A stretch of DNA of 64,000 nt. Origin: Glaciecola sp047250385. GTDB lineage: Bacteria; Pseudomonadota; Gammaproteobacteria; Enterobacterales; Alteromonadaceae. Numbering within the stretch: position 1 is the stretch's first letter; each line of letters starts with the position of its first letter. The translations under genes were made by a program, and so were the position numbers. The DNA lies in assembly GCF_047250385.1 (NCBI RefSeq), contig NZ_JBLBVM010000044.1, forward strand, positions 1 through 64,000, read 5' to 3'. This document shows, one piece after another, positions 26,469 through 36,500 of this stretch. The notes beneath the pieces are model-generated. The model did not search any database and was not told where the DNA came from. It worked only from the letters and a program-made list of their open reading frames with translations.

Positions 26469-27952
26469 TACTGCTCTCCTACTTTTACTTCGTTTAATGC
26501 TTGCTCATTCATTGAATGCTGTTCTAATTTTTTCTGTCCTAATTTCTTCTTTTCTGGGTTTTGCTGCTCTGCGCGATAGTCGTTGGTGAAGAAATAATTA
26601 AGCTCAACTTTCGCCTTAAGCAAATCAACTTCAATGTTCAACACATCAATACGTGCATTTAAATCATCAATACGAGCACGCACTACATCTGAAAAATCAC
26701 CGTCATCATTGGTATAAGCCGTAAGTGATGTTTCTGCTTGCTCTCTGGTTTGAATGAGAATGTGATTTGCATACAACTCTTGGCGCTTGAGCAGCCTTTG
26801 GTATCGGTCCCAACTAGATTGCAATTGCGAAATCAAACTTCTTAGCGCTAGCAATTTGTCTGTTTTGATTGCTTCCGCTTCTTGAACCGCAGCGGAAACT
26901 CTTTTGTCCTGGGCACCTTGTGTAAATATGGGCAAATCGAATGTGACACCCAGAGAAAGAAAGTCGGCGCGGCTGCGACCTAATTGGTCGTCTGCTCGGT
27001 GGGCGTAACTCGCATTTACGCCCCATTGAGGTTTATAAGCTTGCTTGGCTAGGTCGATACCTGTTTCGCCGGCGTTAATGCGTTGCTCAATAGCGAGTAT
27101 TGCAGGGTGAGCCTTTAATAATTCGGCAAGCTTATTCTGTTCTGCCTTCATCAACGCTTGAATGGCAAATGATGGTAATTTTTCGATGTTCGGTAGTTTG
27201 GTTGATACTTTTTTGTGTTGAGCAAAGTTGCTCGTTACTGCGTGCCAATCGTTACCATTGCTAAGCCACTCAAGCAGTTGACTGCCTGCCTGCTCTTTCT
27301 GGGACATGAGCGTGTTTAATCGGTCTTCGAGGCGAGTAAGCTCCAGTTGTGCGCGCACAATGTCTTGCTGACGAACGGTACCAACTGCGGATGAATAGCT
27401 CGCTTCGACAATATCGGCAAGCTGTTGAAACAACGCTCTATCATTTTCTATTAACAAAACGACTTGCTGCGAACGATACACCTCAAGCCACAGTGAAGAT
27501 ACCGCCACCTTGCTTCGAGCCATTCGATCCTGACGCAACAAGGGGTGCTGTTGTGCTAATTCTTGGAGTTGTTTGCGTTGCATGCCAAGGCTTTCGCCAC
27601 GAGGAAACTGCTGCGATACACCGGCCTTTAGTTGAGTCATAGGCTCTTGGTCATAGGCAAAACCATCGGTCGGTAAATTTGCCAAGCCAATCGAAACAAC
27701 TGGGTTCGGCAAAGTATCAACAGCTTCACTGCTATCTAACATCGCTTGTTGACGTAACTCACTGCGCGTCAACCACGGATCATTTTTAACGGCAATAGAC
27801 AAGGCTTCTGGCAAACTAAGGCCTTGCTCATTCGCGCTCACAACAACGCTAAAGATTGCACTGCTGAACAATATGACAGCCGCAATGCCAGCTTTAAAGG
27901 CGGCATCTCTAAAGTTAAATAAGGGCACAAAACCCATGTTTGAACATTTCAT
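26468..27952 (-). CDS. TolC/CusC-family outer-membrane efflux protein
   Basis: A 494-residue outer-membrane factor for the RND pump. It has a signal peptide at about residues 15-41 (ends VVSANE-like) and two OEP repeats with long coiled-coil alpha-barrel helices (about 60-260 and 275-460), containing LPEALSIAVKNDPWL and the second-repeat NAGETGIDLAKQAYKPQWG. No lipobox is seen, unlike E. coli CusC. The C-terminal tail is Lys/Gln/Glu-rich. It overlaps the adaptor gene by one base. The upstream 131 bp contain a perfect palindrome at 27973-27988. Confidence 0.9.
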   Translation of the reverse strand: MKCSNMGFVPLFNFRDAAFKAGIAAVILFSSAIFSVVVSANEQGLSLPEALSIAVKNDPWLTRSELRQQAMLDSSEAVDTLPNPVVSIGLANLPTDGFAYDQEPMTQLKAGVSQQFPRGESLGMQRKQLQELAQQHPLLRQDRMARSKVAVSSLWLEVYRSQQVVLLIENDRALFQQLADIVEASYSSAVGTVRQQDIVRAQLELTRLEDRLNTLMSQKEQAGSQLLEWLSNGNDWHAVTSNFAQHKKVSTKLPNIEKLPSFAIQALMKAEQNKLAELLKAHPAILAIEQRINAGETGIDLAKQAYKPQWGVNASYAHRADDQLGRSRADFLSLGVTFDLPIFTQGAQDKRVSAAVQEAEAIKTDKLLALRSLISQLQSSWDRYQRLLKRQELYANHILIQTREQAETSLTAYTNDDGDFSDVVRARIDDLNARIDVLNIEVDLLKAKVELNYFFTNDYRAEQQNPEKKKLGQKKLEQHSMNEQALNEVKVGEQ

Positions 27953-27972
27953 TTTTGACTCTTTTTTTAAAC

Positions 27973-27988
27973 ATAGCGTTAACGCTAT
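27973..27988. promoter_or_regulatory. 16-bp perfect palindrome upstream of the CusC-like gene
   Basis: ATAGCGTTAACGCTAT is a gapless 16-bp palindrome ending 21 bp before the start codon of the outer-membrane factor gene. It could be an operator, or, read on the minus strand with the following A/T run, part of an attenuator between the small Met/Cys gene and the pump genes. No regulator gene is adjacent. Confidence 0.4.
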
Positions 27989-28083
27989 AACTCGTTATTC
28001 GGTGTTTACTATCGAATTGCTTGCCGTTTCTGTCATCCAAAAATAGTTATGAAGCTCTGGGCTTCAGTAACGTTCAGACAGAT

Positions 28084-28437
28084 CTAGGCTGCTAAGTTAA
28101 AAAGAGATATTGGGGGGCGTTTATGTTGTGGGATGAAGGTATGAAGCAAGCGACTATTTACATCAATTTGTTGTGTGTGTGCATTGCGCTGAATGGTTTG
28201 AACATTAAGCTCTATAAGAACAGCTAATGAAAGCAAAGCGACAGGACAATCACATTCTTGCTGACAACATTCATGATCCATCATTGCTTCGCTATCCGAC
28301 TCATCAAGATCACTCATCATCATACTCATGCTACTTTCGCTACCAAAACAAGGCATTGAAGAAACAGCAAAGGCTTCCCCTGCTTGCGCAACGAGCATGA
28401 AGATAATCATTGTGATACTAATGAAGCGATTAAACAC
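28084..28437 (-). CDS. small exported Met/Cys/His-rich protein, first gene of the efflux operon
   Basis: A 117-residue protein with a signal peptide at about 1-24 (ends AGEAFA). A segment at 29-65 is dense in possible copper ligands: SSMSMMMSDLDESDSE, MMDHECCQQECDC. A short hydrophobic helix at about 67-80 and a basic Pro-containing C-terminus follow. I do not recognise a named family. It resembles the small CopL/DUF2946-like proteins found beside copper genes. Its position at the head of the Cus-type operon, 131 bp upstream of the outer-membrane factor, supports a role in periplasmic metal binding. Confidence 0.75.
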   Translation of the reverse strand: MFNRFISITMIIFMLVAQAGEAFAVSSMPCFGSESSMSMMMSDLDESDSEAMMDHECCQQECDCPVALLSLAVLIELNVQTIQRNAHTQQIDVNSRLLHTFIPQHKRPPISLFNLAA

Positions 28438-28871
28438 GCTGATGAATTCACCTTAAAATAGTTTGCTGTTAATTAAATCGTTTATACGACTTTAAAACTC
28501 AACAGAGGTTCAAATTGTTAATATTTAATCAATGCAAAATACAAAGACAAACTAAGTATAGAGCTTTTTTTTCAATTGTGAAAATTATTAGCTATTTAAC
28601 ATGTATCTTATCTGATTGAACATACACCGTAATTTCGCCAACGAGCAACACTAGCGGTTTGCTTCCCTAACTATTTGCAGTAAATTTATCTTGCGTTCAT
28701 TACTTCGAGCCTGCAAACCGTAAATCGTCTACTAGCTAAGTCCTAGACTATAGCAAGTGGAACTGAGGTCACAAAGCTTACTAACTTACCTTAAAGTCGA
28801 ATTTTCATTACTTCTAGTCAGCTAATTTGAATCTTGGAGTATCTCTATAGGCTGATTTCGAACGCACATTA
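28438..28871. other. intergenic region upstream of the metal-efflux operon
   Basis: AT-rich, no supported gene. An 8-bp inverted repeat (CGGTTTGC at 28655-28662, GCAAACCG at 28713-28720) is separated by 50 bp. The minus-strand promoter of the efflux operon must lie near 28440-28560, but I cannot assign its boxes. The right part may hold decayed 5' sequence of the YHYH remnant. Confidence 0.4.
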
Positions 28872-29231
28872 ATGACTCGGAAACGGCTCTGCACGTACCC
28901 TTATAGACCATTTTTTGCTATAGAATATAGGAACAAGTGTCGCTCAATATATGCATACCAAGACTTTATATCAGGAAATGCTGTAGTGCCGACTGATTTA
29001 GATGTGTGCAACGGACATACCAGCGTAACGGCTGATTATCCAAATGGTGTTTATCACTACCATGCCTCACTTGACGCATCTAACTTACCAAGCTGTATTT
29101 CAGGAGCAGCAGTTAGGGCGCATAGTTCGGCTATTGCCACTTATGAGCTCAATCAAAACAAGCAAGGCATTTGGTCAATTCTTGCTGTACACTTAATATA
29201 CATTTCACCCACCAGCTTATCCTGGCGTTAA
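28872..29231 (+). pseudogene. remnant of a YHYH-domain protein
   Basis: The 119-codon frame contains the YHYH-domain core LDVCNGHTSVTADYPNGVYHYH (residues 42-63, quoted in part: DLDVCNGHTSV, GVYHYHAS) followed by NLPSCISGA, the C-terminal end of that domain. Intact family members are much longer, have a signal peptide and carry further YHYH/GYPVYG motifs upstream. None of these precede this frame, and its N-terminus is not a signal peptide. After SILAVHL the reading appears to shift: the +1 frame gives FHPPAYPGVNYKFINW. I call it a 5'-truncated, frameshifted relic. The family is of unknown function. Confidence 0.6.
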
Positions 29232-29376
29232 TTACAAATTTATAAACTGGAAGTTAAGGTTTCCACTAGCATACCGATTGCTATGGAAAAGCCGATACAA
29301 ACAATCCCGGTTCTGAATGCAAGGCAATAGGACTGGCTAATAGTTTTCGCAAGAAACGACATTAAAGGAGTAGTCA

Positions 29377-30267
29377 ATGGATTCTAAGCGCGTTAAATGG
29401 TCCACTCCAGCATGCTTAGTTTTATTAACTTTACTCATGGGTTGTGTCAGCAAAGCTGAACTTGAGCAACGCCAGAGTCAACTGTTTCAAACTGGTGTAG
29501 AGCAAAAACAAGCGACAGCTGAAACTGAAGGATCCATTGAAGTAAAAACGACAAATGGCATTGTCGCTATTGCACCGACTGTTGTGGGATATTCTACTGA
29601 ACAAATCGACGATCCTTTAGAATCCATCAATCGCCCTATATTTGCGTTCAATCATGTCTTTTATACTTGGGTGCTCAACCCCCTTGCAAAGGGTTATACC
29701 ACGATTATGCCCGATCCGGCAGAAGTGGCGGTGAGTCAGTTTTTTAGTAATTTGCGCGAGCCTTTAAATTCAATTAATCATCTTTTACAAGCCGACGCTA
29801 GTAAAAGCGGCACGAGTTTAGGTCGGTTTTTCATTAATAGTACTATTGGTATTCTAGGTCTGTTTGACCCAGCCACAGAATGGTTCGATATTGAAGTTCA
29901 AAAAACTACCTTAAATGATACTCTCACGAGTTGGGATGTTAGCCCAGGTGCTTTTATTGTCATTCCCATCTTAGGGCAAAGTGACCTTAGAAATGGTCTA
30001 TCTACGTTTACCGAAACCACCTTTGCACCTGTGACTTTTGTTAGTGAGCAACCTCAAACTTTGTATATTCAAACTTACGATGGCTTTCATGAGTTTTCAC
30101 CAAGGGTAAAAAGTTATGAGACCCTGTATAAAGAAAGTGACGATCCTTATGTGTTTTTCCGCAACATGTATATGCAATCGGTACTGAGGAATAAAGAATA
30201 TTTAGAACAGCCACAACAACCTGAGTCTGAATCAGGCGAAGAGCAGCAGAGTAAGCTAAATGACTGA
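29377..30267 (+). CDS. MlaA/VacJ-family outer-membrane lipoprotein
   Basis: A 296-residue lipoprotein with lipobox LLMGC at about 19-23. The MlaA core spans about residues 65-270: DPLESINRPIFAFNHVFY, NLREPLNSINHLLQ, RFFINSTIGILGLFDPA, PGAFIVIPILGQSDLRNG. Canonical MlaA removes phospholipids from the outer leaflet of the outer membrane with OmpC and the MlaFEDCB transporter. Here none of those genes is adjacent. Instead the stop overlaps an MMPL/RND permease by 8 bp. The start ATG 29377 has AAAGGAG 8 nt upstream. Confidence 0.92.
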   Translation: MDSKRVKWSTPACLVLLTLLMGCVSKAELEQRQSQLFQTGVEQKQATAETEGSIEVKTTNGIVAIAPTVVGYSTEQIDDPLESINRPIFAFNHVFYTWVLNPLAKGYTTIMPDPAEVAVSQFFSNLREPLNSINHLLQADASKSGTSLGRFFINSTIGILGLFDPATEWFDIEVQKTTLNDTLTSWDVSPGAFIVIPILGQSDLRNGLSTFTETTFAPVTFVSEQPQTLYIQTYDGFHEFSPRVKSYETLYKESDDPYVFFRNMYMQSVLRNKEYLEQPQQPESESGEEQQSKLND

Positions 30268-32680
30268 ACAACGCCCAGTTTGGCAAGCCAAGGCACCTCT
30301 GCTAACCGTAATAACTGTGCTGTTGTTAACTCTTTGTTTAGCTTGGTTTGTACAGTATTTTAAAATTGATGCCTCAGCGGAAACGCTTCTAACAAAAGAC
30401 AACAAACTCTACATTCAAAGCCAAATATTGAATCAAAGGTTTTCACCTAACGAGTTTATCTTACTGGCTTACGAACCCAAACAGCACGATGTTTTCAGTG
30501 AAGCAAGCTATAAGGACATACAAAGCCTGAGTGAGAAATTAAAAACGCTGCCTAGGGTAAGATCGGTCATGCATATACTAAACGTGCCCTTGTTGAGCCA
30601 AATGAATCAGCTCGATCCAAATTTGGATCCAAAAGAATGGACCTGGCAAACTAAACAATATGATGATCAAACAATGCGTAAGATCTTTGATCAACATCCT
30701 ATATTTACAGACCTGCTGGTTAATCAAAAAATGTCAGCGACTTCCATACAAATTGTGTTTAAGTCTGATGCACAGTTAAGCAGAATCGAGTCGCAAATTA
30801 TTGAATTGGATAAAAAACGCTTAAGCGGCAGTTTTACCGACCAAGATGAAGAAAAAGTTGAGCAATTAAAAGCTCAAGCCGACCCCATTAAACAAAAGCT
30901 AAACAAAGAGCGTGAACGAGAAATAGAGCAGATCTATGAATATGCTGATTCGGTCAAAGAGAATGCCAATATCTATTTAGGTGGCTCTTACGTCTTAGGT
31001 CATCAACTAATTAATATTATCCGCGCCGATTTAAAATTATTTGGTAGTGCAATTGGCTTGGCTATTTGTGTGATGTTGTTTGTTCTATTCAGAAGTTGGC
31101 GTTGGGTGATTATTCCTATCGTTTGTTGCGCAACCAGCGTGATAATGACTATGGGGTTATTTGGCATTTTTGATTTGCGAACCACCGTAATTTCATCAAA
31201 TTTTATCGCCTTACAATTAATTCTAACCTTAGCCATTTGCGTACATCTTATTGTGCAATATCGTCAGCTAGCCAATGATGATCCTGATGCTACTCAGGAA
31301 CAGCTGGTCAGCCAAACCTTGCGTGACAAAGTTAAGCCTTGTTTTTACGCTGGTATTACTACATCGGTTGGTTTTGGATCGTTGATATTTAGCGGTATAC
31401 AACCAGTTGTGAGTTTTGGTTGGATGATGATCATTGCTATGTTTGTTTCAATTTGCCTTTCACTGATATTTTTGCCGGCCTTATTATGTTTGTTCAAGCG
31501 CAGCCAAAAAGCGGAACCCGGCAAATTTAGCCAACAGTTTCTCAAATGGGTGTCGAATCGCACTTTGAATAATTCAGGTAAAGTGATCGGCGTGTTTGCT
31601 GTTCTGACCTTTGTTGCCGTTATAGGGCTATTTAGACTCAGCGTCGAAAATAGCTTTCTCAACTATTTTGCTGAAGATACCAAAGCTCACCAAGAGTTAA
31701 CTTTTATTGACCAACAGTTTGGTGGCTCAACACCGTTTGACATTATTATTGATGTCCCTCCCGAATTTCGGAAAAAAGACTTAGCCATAAGTGCCAAAGC
31801 TGTTCAACAACTGCAAGTAGCGCAAACCATACTTGAACAATATCCTGCCAGTGGTAATGCTACCTCAGTAATCAATTTTACTGAATTAGCTATGAAATTG
31901 AACCAGGGCCAGCCTCTGACAGAGTACGAACTGACTGCCATTTATCGATTGGTTGACGATAACTTAAGAGAGAGCTTAATTGGTAGTTATTTTTCAGAAG
32001 AGCACCAACAACTGCGTTTAAGTAGCCGAGTTAAAGACAGCACAGAAGGCTTTAATCGCAAAGAGTATTTAGAAAGCATCCGTGCCGACCTCAAAGCAAA
32101 TGGTATTGAAGAGGACCAATATCAACTGAGTAATTTATTTGTGCTATATCAGGATATATTGCAGCGCTTATTTAACTCACAAATTCTAACCTTAGGCATC
32201 GTTTATGTGGCCCTTTTATTAGTAATGTGGATATTGTTTAAACGCTTATCAGTGGCCGTAGTTGCTCTGGTACCAAACGTGATTTGTACCTTAATTATTT
32301 TAGCGACGATGGGTTTTGCCAATATCCCATTAGACTTAATGACCATTACCATAGCAGCCATTGCGATGGGTATAGCAGTGGATGATACTATTCATTTTGT
32401 ACACCACTATTTGCATGGTGATGCGACTCCAGAGTTTGCCGTTAAAAAAGCCTATTTTAGCGTCGGATACGCAATGCTATTCACCACGCTGATCATCTGT
32501 GTTGGTTTTGCTCTATTGTCATTTTCAGACTTCGTACCCAGCGTGTTATTTGGTTTGCTAACAGCACTGGCAATGATAGTTGCCTTAGTCACCGATTTAA
32601 CTTTATTGCCCGCCTTGTTAACACGCTTTATTAGTACAGCAGAAGCACACAAAAGTAGCCAGCAATCATCTGCAAATTAA
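30260..32680 (+). CDS. MMPL/RND-superfamily permease (predicted lipid or hydrophobe transporter)
   Basis: An 806-residue protein with two halves, each having one membrane helix, a periplasmic loop and a five-helix bundle (helices near 14-36, 255-400, 430-450, 640-790). The second bundle has the family motif AIAMGIAVDDTIHFVHHY near 695-712 with the Asp pair used for proton relay, while the first bundle is less conserved. A Lys/Glu-rich coiled-coil stretch at about 175-240 interrupts the first periplasmic loop. It overlaps the MlaA-like lipoprotein gene, so the two are translationally coupled. Substrate is unknown. Lipid is inferred from the partner. Confidence 0.88.
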   Translation: MTEQRPVWQAKAPLLTVITVLLLTLCLAWFVQYFKIDASAETLLTKDNKLYIQSQILNQRFSPNEFILLAYEPKQHDVFSEASYKDIQSLSEKLKTLPRVRSVMHILNVPLLSQMNQLDPNLDPKEWTWQTKQYDDQTMRKIFDQHPIFTDLLVNQKMSATSIQIVFKSDAQLSRIESQIIELDKKRLSGSFTDQDEEKVEQLKAQADPIKQKLNKEREREIEQIYEYADSVKENANIYLGGSYVLGHQLINIIRADLKLFGSAIGLAICVMLFVLFRSWRWVIIPIVCCATSVIMTMGLFGIFDLRTTVISSNFIALQLILTLAICVHLIVQYRQLANDDPDATQEQLVSQTLRDKVKPCFYAGITTSVGFGSLIFSGIQPVVSFGWMMIIAMFVSICLSLIFLPALLCLFKRSQKAEPGKFSQQFLKWVSNRTLNNSGKVIGVFAVLTFVAVIGLFRLSVENSFLNYFAEDTKAHQELTFIDQQFGGSTPFDIIIDVPPEFRKKDLAISAKAVQQLQVAQTILEQYPASGNATSVINFTELAMKLNQGQPLTEYELTAIYRLVDDNLRESLIGSYFSEEHQQLRLSSRVKDSTEGFNRKEYLESIRADLKANGIEEDQYQLSNLFVLYQDILQRLFNSQILTLGIVYVALLLVMWILFKRLSVAVVALVPNVICTLIILATMGFANIPLDLMTITIAAIAMGIAVDDTIHFVHHYLHGDATPEFAVKKAYFSVGYAMLFTTLIICVGFALLSFSDFVPSVLFGLLTALAMIVALVTDLTLLPALLTRFISTAEAHKSSQQSSAN

Positions 32681-32780
32681 TATGTTAGCGAGCAAGGGTT
32701 TATTTTTTACAGCCTTTGCAGTTACATTGACAACCTTTCGCCTTGGTCAGCAGTAGGATAAAGGTTGCTAACAAAAGAAA

Positions 32781-32804
32781 GCAGGTTTAACACCTGCATT
32801 TTTT
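32781..32804 (+). terminator. Rho-independent terminator after the MMPL gene
   Basis: Stem GCAGGT / ACCTGC with loop TTAAC, followed by ATTTTTT. It closes the mlaA-like/MMPL operon and precedes the yceI-family gene. Confidence 0.75.
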
Positions 32805-32879
32805 GGCTTAATTAAAACTATTTTCTTATTTGCCCTGTATAATTAAGATCAAAAAACTAATAAAAGCAGAGGCACCTTT

Positions 32880-33500
32880 ATGTTTATGAAACAAATATCG
32901 AACCTGAAAACGGCTAGATCAAAAACAGTGAGTATTTTCACCGTATTAACATTCGTTATGTTTAGCTTCAGCAGTCACGCTGCTCTCACCCTAGATAAGT
33001 CTCAATCATCAATTAATTTTATTTCCACAAAAAACCAGCACATCTCCGAGCAACACAGCTTTGATAATTTCTCAGGGCAAATAAGTGACAATGGTGAGTT
33101 GGTAATCACTATCGACATAGCGTCATTAAATACAAACATCCCTATTAGAAATGAACGTATGCAAAAAATGCTTTTTGATATGGCAAATTTCAGTACAGCC
33201 AAATTCACTGCCATGATCCCAAGTGACTTAAGCAAGCTAAGTGCTGGTGAAATGAAACGAACGACTGTTTCAGGCGACATGATGATTGCTGGTAAAACAG
33301 CCACTGTGTCTTTTGATATTATTTTAACTGGCTTGAATAATGGCAGTATCAACGCTACTACCGTTAGGTCGACTATCTTAAACGCCAGTGATTTTGATCT
33401 TGATGAAGGTATTGCAGCATTACAAAAAGTAGCAATGCTGCAAAGTATATCGAAAACTGTTCCTTTGAGTTTCAGCGCTACTTTTGCTGCTCCCAAGTAG
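32880..33500 (+). CDS. YceI-family periplasmic lipocalin-like protein
   Basis: A 206-residue exported protein with signal peptide at about 1-36 (FTVLTFVMFSFSSHA). The YceI beta-barrel at about 37-200 starts LTLDKSQSSINFISTKN and includes NIPIRNERMQKMLFDMANFSTAKF, the usual core motif. Family members bind isoprenoid or amide lipids, and the ligand here is unknown. It starts after AGAGGCACC. It converges with the DUF3857 gene and the coding regions overlap by 23 bp tail to tail. Confidence 0.92.
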   Translation: MFMKQISNLKTARSKTVSIFTVLTFVMFSFSSHAALTLDKSQSSINFISTKNQHISEQHSFDNFSGQISDNGELVITIDIASLNTNIPIRNERMQKMLFDMANFSTAKFTAMIPSDLSKLSAGEMKRTTVSGDMMIAGKTATVSFDIILTGLNNGSINATTVRSTILNASDFDLDEGIAALQKVAMLQSISKTVPLSFSATFAAPK

Positions 33501-36500
33501 CTAATAACTTTTTAGCAAATCGTTCATCACCACCATTAACGTTCGAAACATATAATAGGAAGTCGGTATCATCATGCCGTGTAATGGTTATGAAGCTGTT
33601 ACCTTCTTCCTTTTCATTGTATTCAACGTCAATGCTCTTTACCTCATCGAAGCTTGCGCTTTGTAATGAGAACTTGTCATTTTCATCTACCCAAAATGAG
33701 AACACGCGATTTTTCGTGAATCCATTGCCATCTTCTCTAATACTCAGGGAAGCATCACTATAGAAATAAATAATCTCTTCAGTGGGCGGCAGAACTCTTT
33801 TACGATACAGGAACTTCTTATCCCAATTCATAAGCTTGTTTTCAGAAACGACTTCATCGCTAGGCAAAACGCCAGAACTAGCGACGGCTGCTAAAATTAA
33901 AATAGGCGCAATAATTATCACAAGCAGTACATGCCTAATACGCCACTTTGAGTTGTATTTTTGTGCCCTGGTGTCATGGATATTGAGTCGGTTAATATAC
34001 TGAACAAATGGAATAAACAATAAAGAAACAATCAAGAATTGGAAGGTGCCAAATAGGCCATCATCGTAGCTAGAGAAAATTGTCGATGCAATTAGGAGGA
34101 GAGCAAAGATAACAGCCATCCATGTGGGCAATACTCGGTTTCTTTCAAAGCGCTCAATACTGTCTGCTTTTAGTTTGTTGAATAAAGGATAGAACCAAAT
34201 AATAGTAAAAATACCGCGAGCAATAGGCATAATATCACTATCTTCTTTCGCTTTAATTGCCTTCCAAGTTCTATATGTCCAATAGCTAGGGAAGATACCC
34301 ATTGTAAACACACTTAGAATAATAAATTTCGACAAGTTGATCGGATAGAAATGTGTCCCCTCAAAATCAGGGCGCTTACTAGACTCAATTCGCCAAGCAA
34401 CAAAAATAAAAATAAGTGATAGTGCGTAGAAACCACCGAAACTCCAAAGCACTTTATCAACCAAGTCATCGTCTTCTGTATCGACAACGGCTTCTTCGCT
34501 TTGCTCATTAATACGGTACTTGATAATGCCTAAATAAGCTTCATCGCGCATACGCTCTCTAGCTTCTAGGTATTCTTCAATTCTATCTTGAGCAATATGG
34601 TCAACCTTGGCTTTGTAGTCGTAGCTTACAGTTAAAATATCATCAGCAAAGCGCTCGGTTTTGGTGAAAACGAAGAAGTCATTGTCTTCAGTAAAATCTG
34701 CATCGTCGAATTCCCAAGAGTCGCTTTTAAACTCCAAAATCAGATCAAACTTAATATTGTTTGGATAACTAAATTCCAAAGGCGCATCGCGCTTAACTTG
34801 ACTCGGTTTGAATACAGCTGAGCGAATTTCATTTGGATAAAAGTCAGCCTCGAAATGCTCTTCCTCTTCCCAAAAATCGGTGATGCGGTATCTCTCTGTT
34901 GCTGTGAGGATGCCTTTATTCTCATCATTTGCCACTGACATCTCTGAAACAGCTTCTAGCGATGGGAAAGTGCTTTGGTAATACACTTCATAATTTTTAG
35001 AAATTTCCTGCAAACCATCTTTAAGAATTCGCTTTTGCTTAGTTCTGGCCTCATCTCCCTTGTATACAGTGGTGACATCAAAACTCACTTCTTGTGGTGT
35101 GTATTTAGGAATTATGTAACGCTCGGTAATATGCAATGACGACTGATCAACCTCAGTTTCCATTCGAGTGAGTGCTTCCTGCTCGGAATCCAAAATTAAA
35201 GCATAAGCATAATTTGGTTGATAAATATGTGCTAACTCACCCTCTTGTTTGTTTAAGGTCGGGTCTAACCAATAACGCTTATCTTCATGAATTAAGGTCA
35301 CAATGACGTGGTCGAATGCATTTACTCGTGGCGGGAGCTCTTTCACTAACTTAGTAATTTCTGTATTGACTAAAGCAGGGTGGGCTTCAATCCCCATCGC
35401 CTTCAGGATGGCTATCAGCAGTAGTGTTTTATCCTTGCAATCGCCATAAGCCAAATCGATGGTTTGCTCAGGCGGAGTTGGCATGTGGGAGTTTAGCCCC
35501 ATTTCAAGACCAACATAACGAATAGATTCTTGGGTGTATTTTAGCGCGGCCGCAATCTGAGCTGACTTCGAGCTATTTTTTCGCATTATTTCATCGGCAA
35601 TTTGTTTCACGCTATCGGCAGTTGAGGTGAGCTCATACATTGGCATAGCCCAATCTATTACCTGTTGCCAATTTTCAGTTTCGCTAAAATAAACAATGCC
35701 GTAGGGGTCATACCAATCAGGCGTTTCTGATGGTTCATCTATAGCCACTTGCTTATCAATACGCAGGCTATACTCAGTAAAACCCTCTACGCTTTGTTCA
35801 TTGATTACTGGATCAACATTGCGTTTGGTGATCAATAATGGTTTTGCTTTGCCCCATAATACTCTTATATGTTGTTCGTGAACTGGCGTAGACCAACTCA
35901 CCCGCTTCGCATAGGAGAATATATTTTGATAAACCGGATTTGCTCCGTAACGTGTATAGCTATAATCAATGGTATCGCCAATACGTAAATCATTAATGAG
36001 GATGTTGAGTGTGAGTTTGCCATTATAAATCTGACTCTTGAGCTCCGTCTCGCGATTCAATATCGACATCTTTGCACTTGATGTGCGATCAAAACGCTGT
36101 CCATCACGAACTATTGTCAGTGAGTGAAAAATGACTTCTTGGTATTCAGGGTCGAAACTAATATTAATTTGAGAGCTGTCAGTAAGCCCCGTTTCATTCA
36201 CGATTTCCTCTACATAGCGAGTGAATCGTGCGCGCTTTCCATTGGCATCCACTTTTAATTGATTGTCGATGAGTCGGTAAAAGACGCCGCCACGCACATC
36301 TTTTTCGTCAGCATTATTGATTGGGCTTACATCGCGCTCAATGACCCAAGCTGCTTTAGCTTGAATATTTACTTTTTCAGAATCCGATGCATTTACGGAA
36401 AACGCAGTTAACAGACTGAAAGAGAGAGTTGCGGTAAGAGTCGCAGTAAGAGTTGCAGAGAAAGCAGTAAAACAACAGATGAATTTGAAGAAAGACGGTA

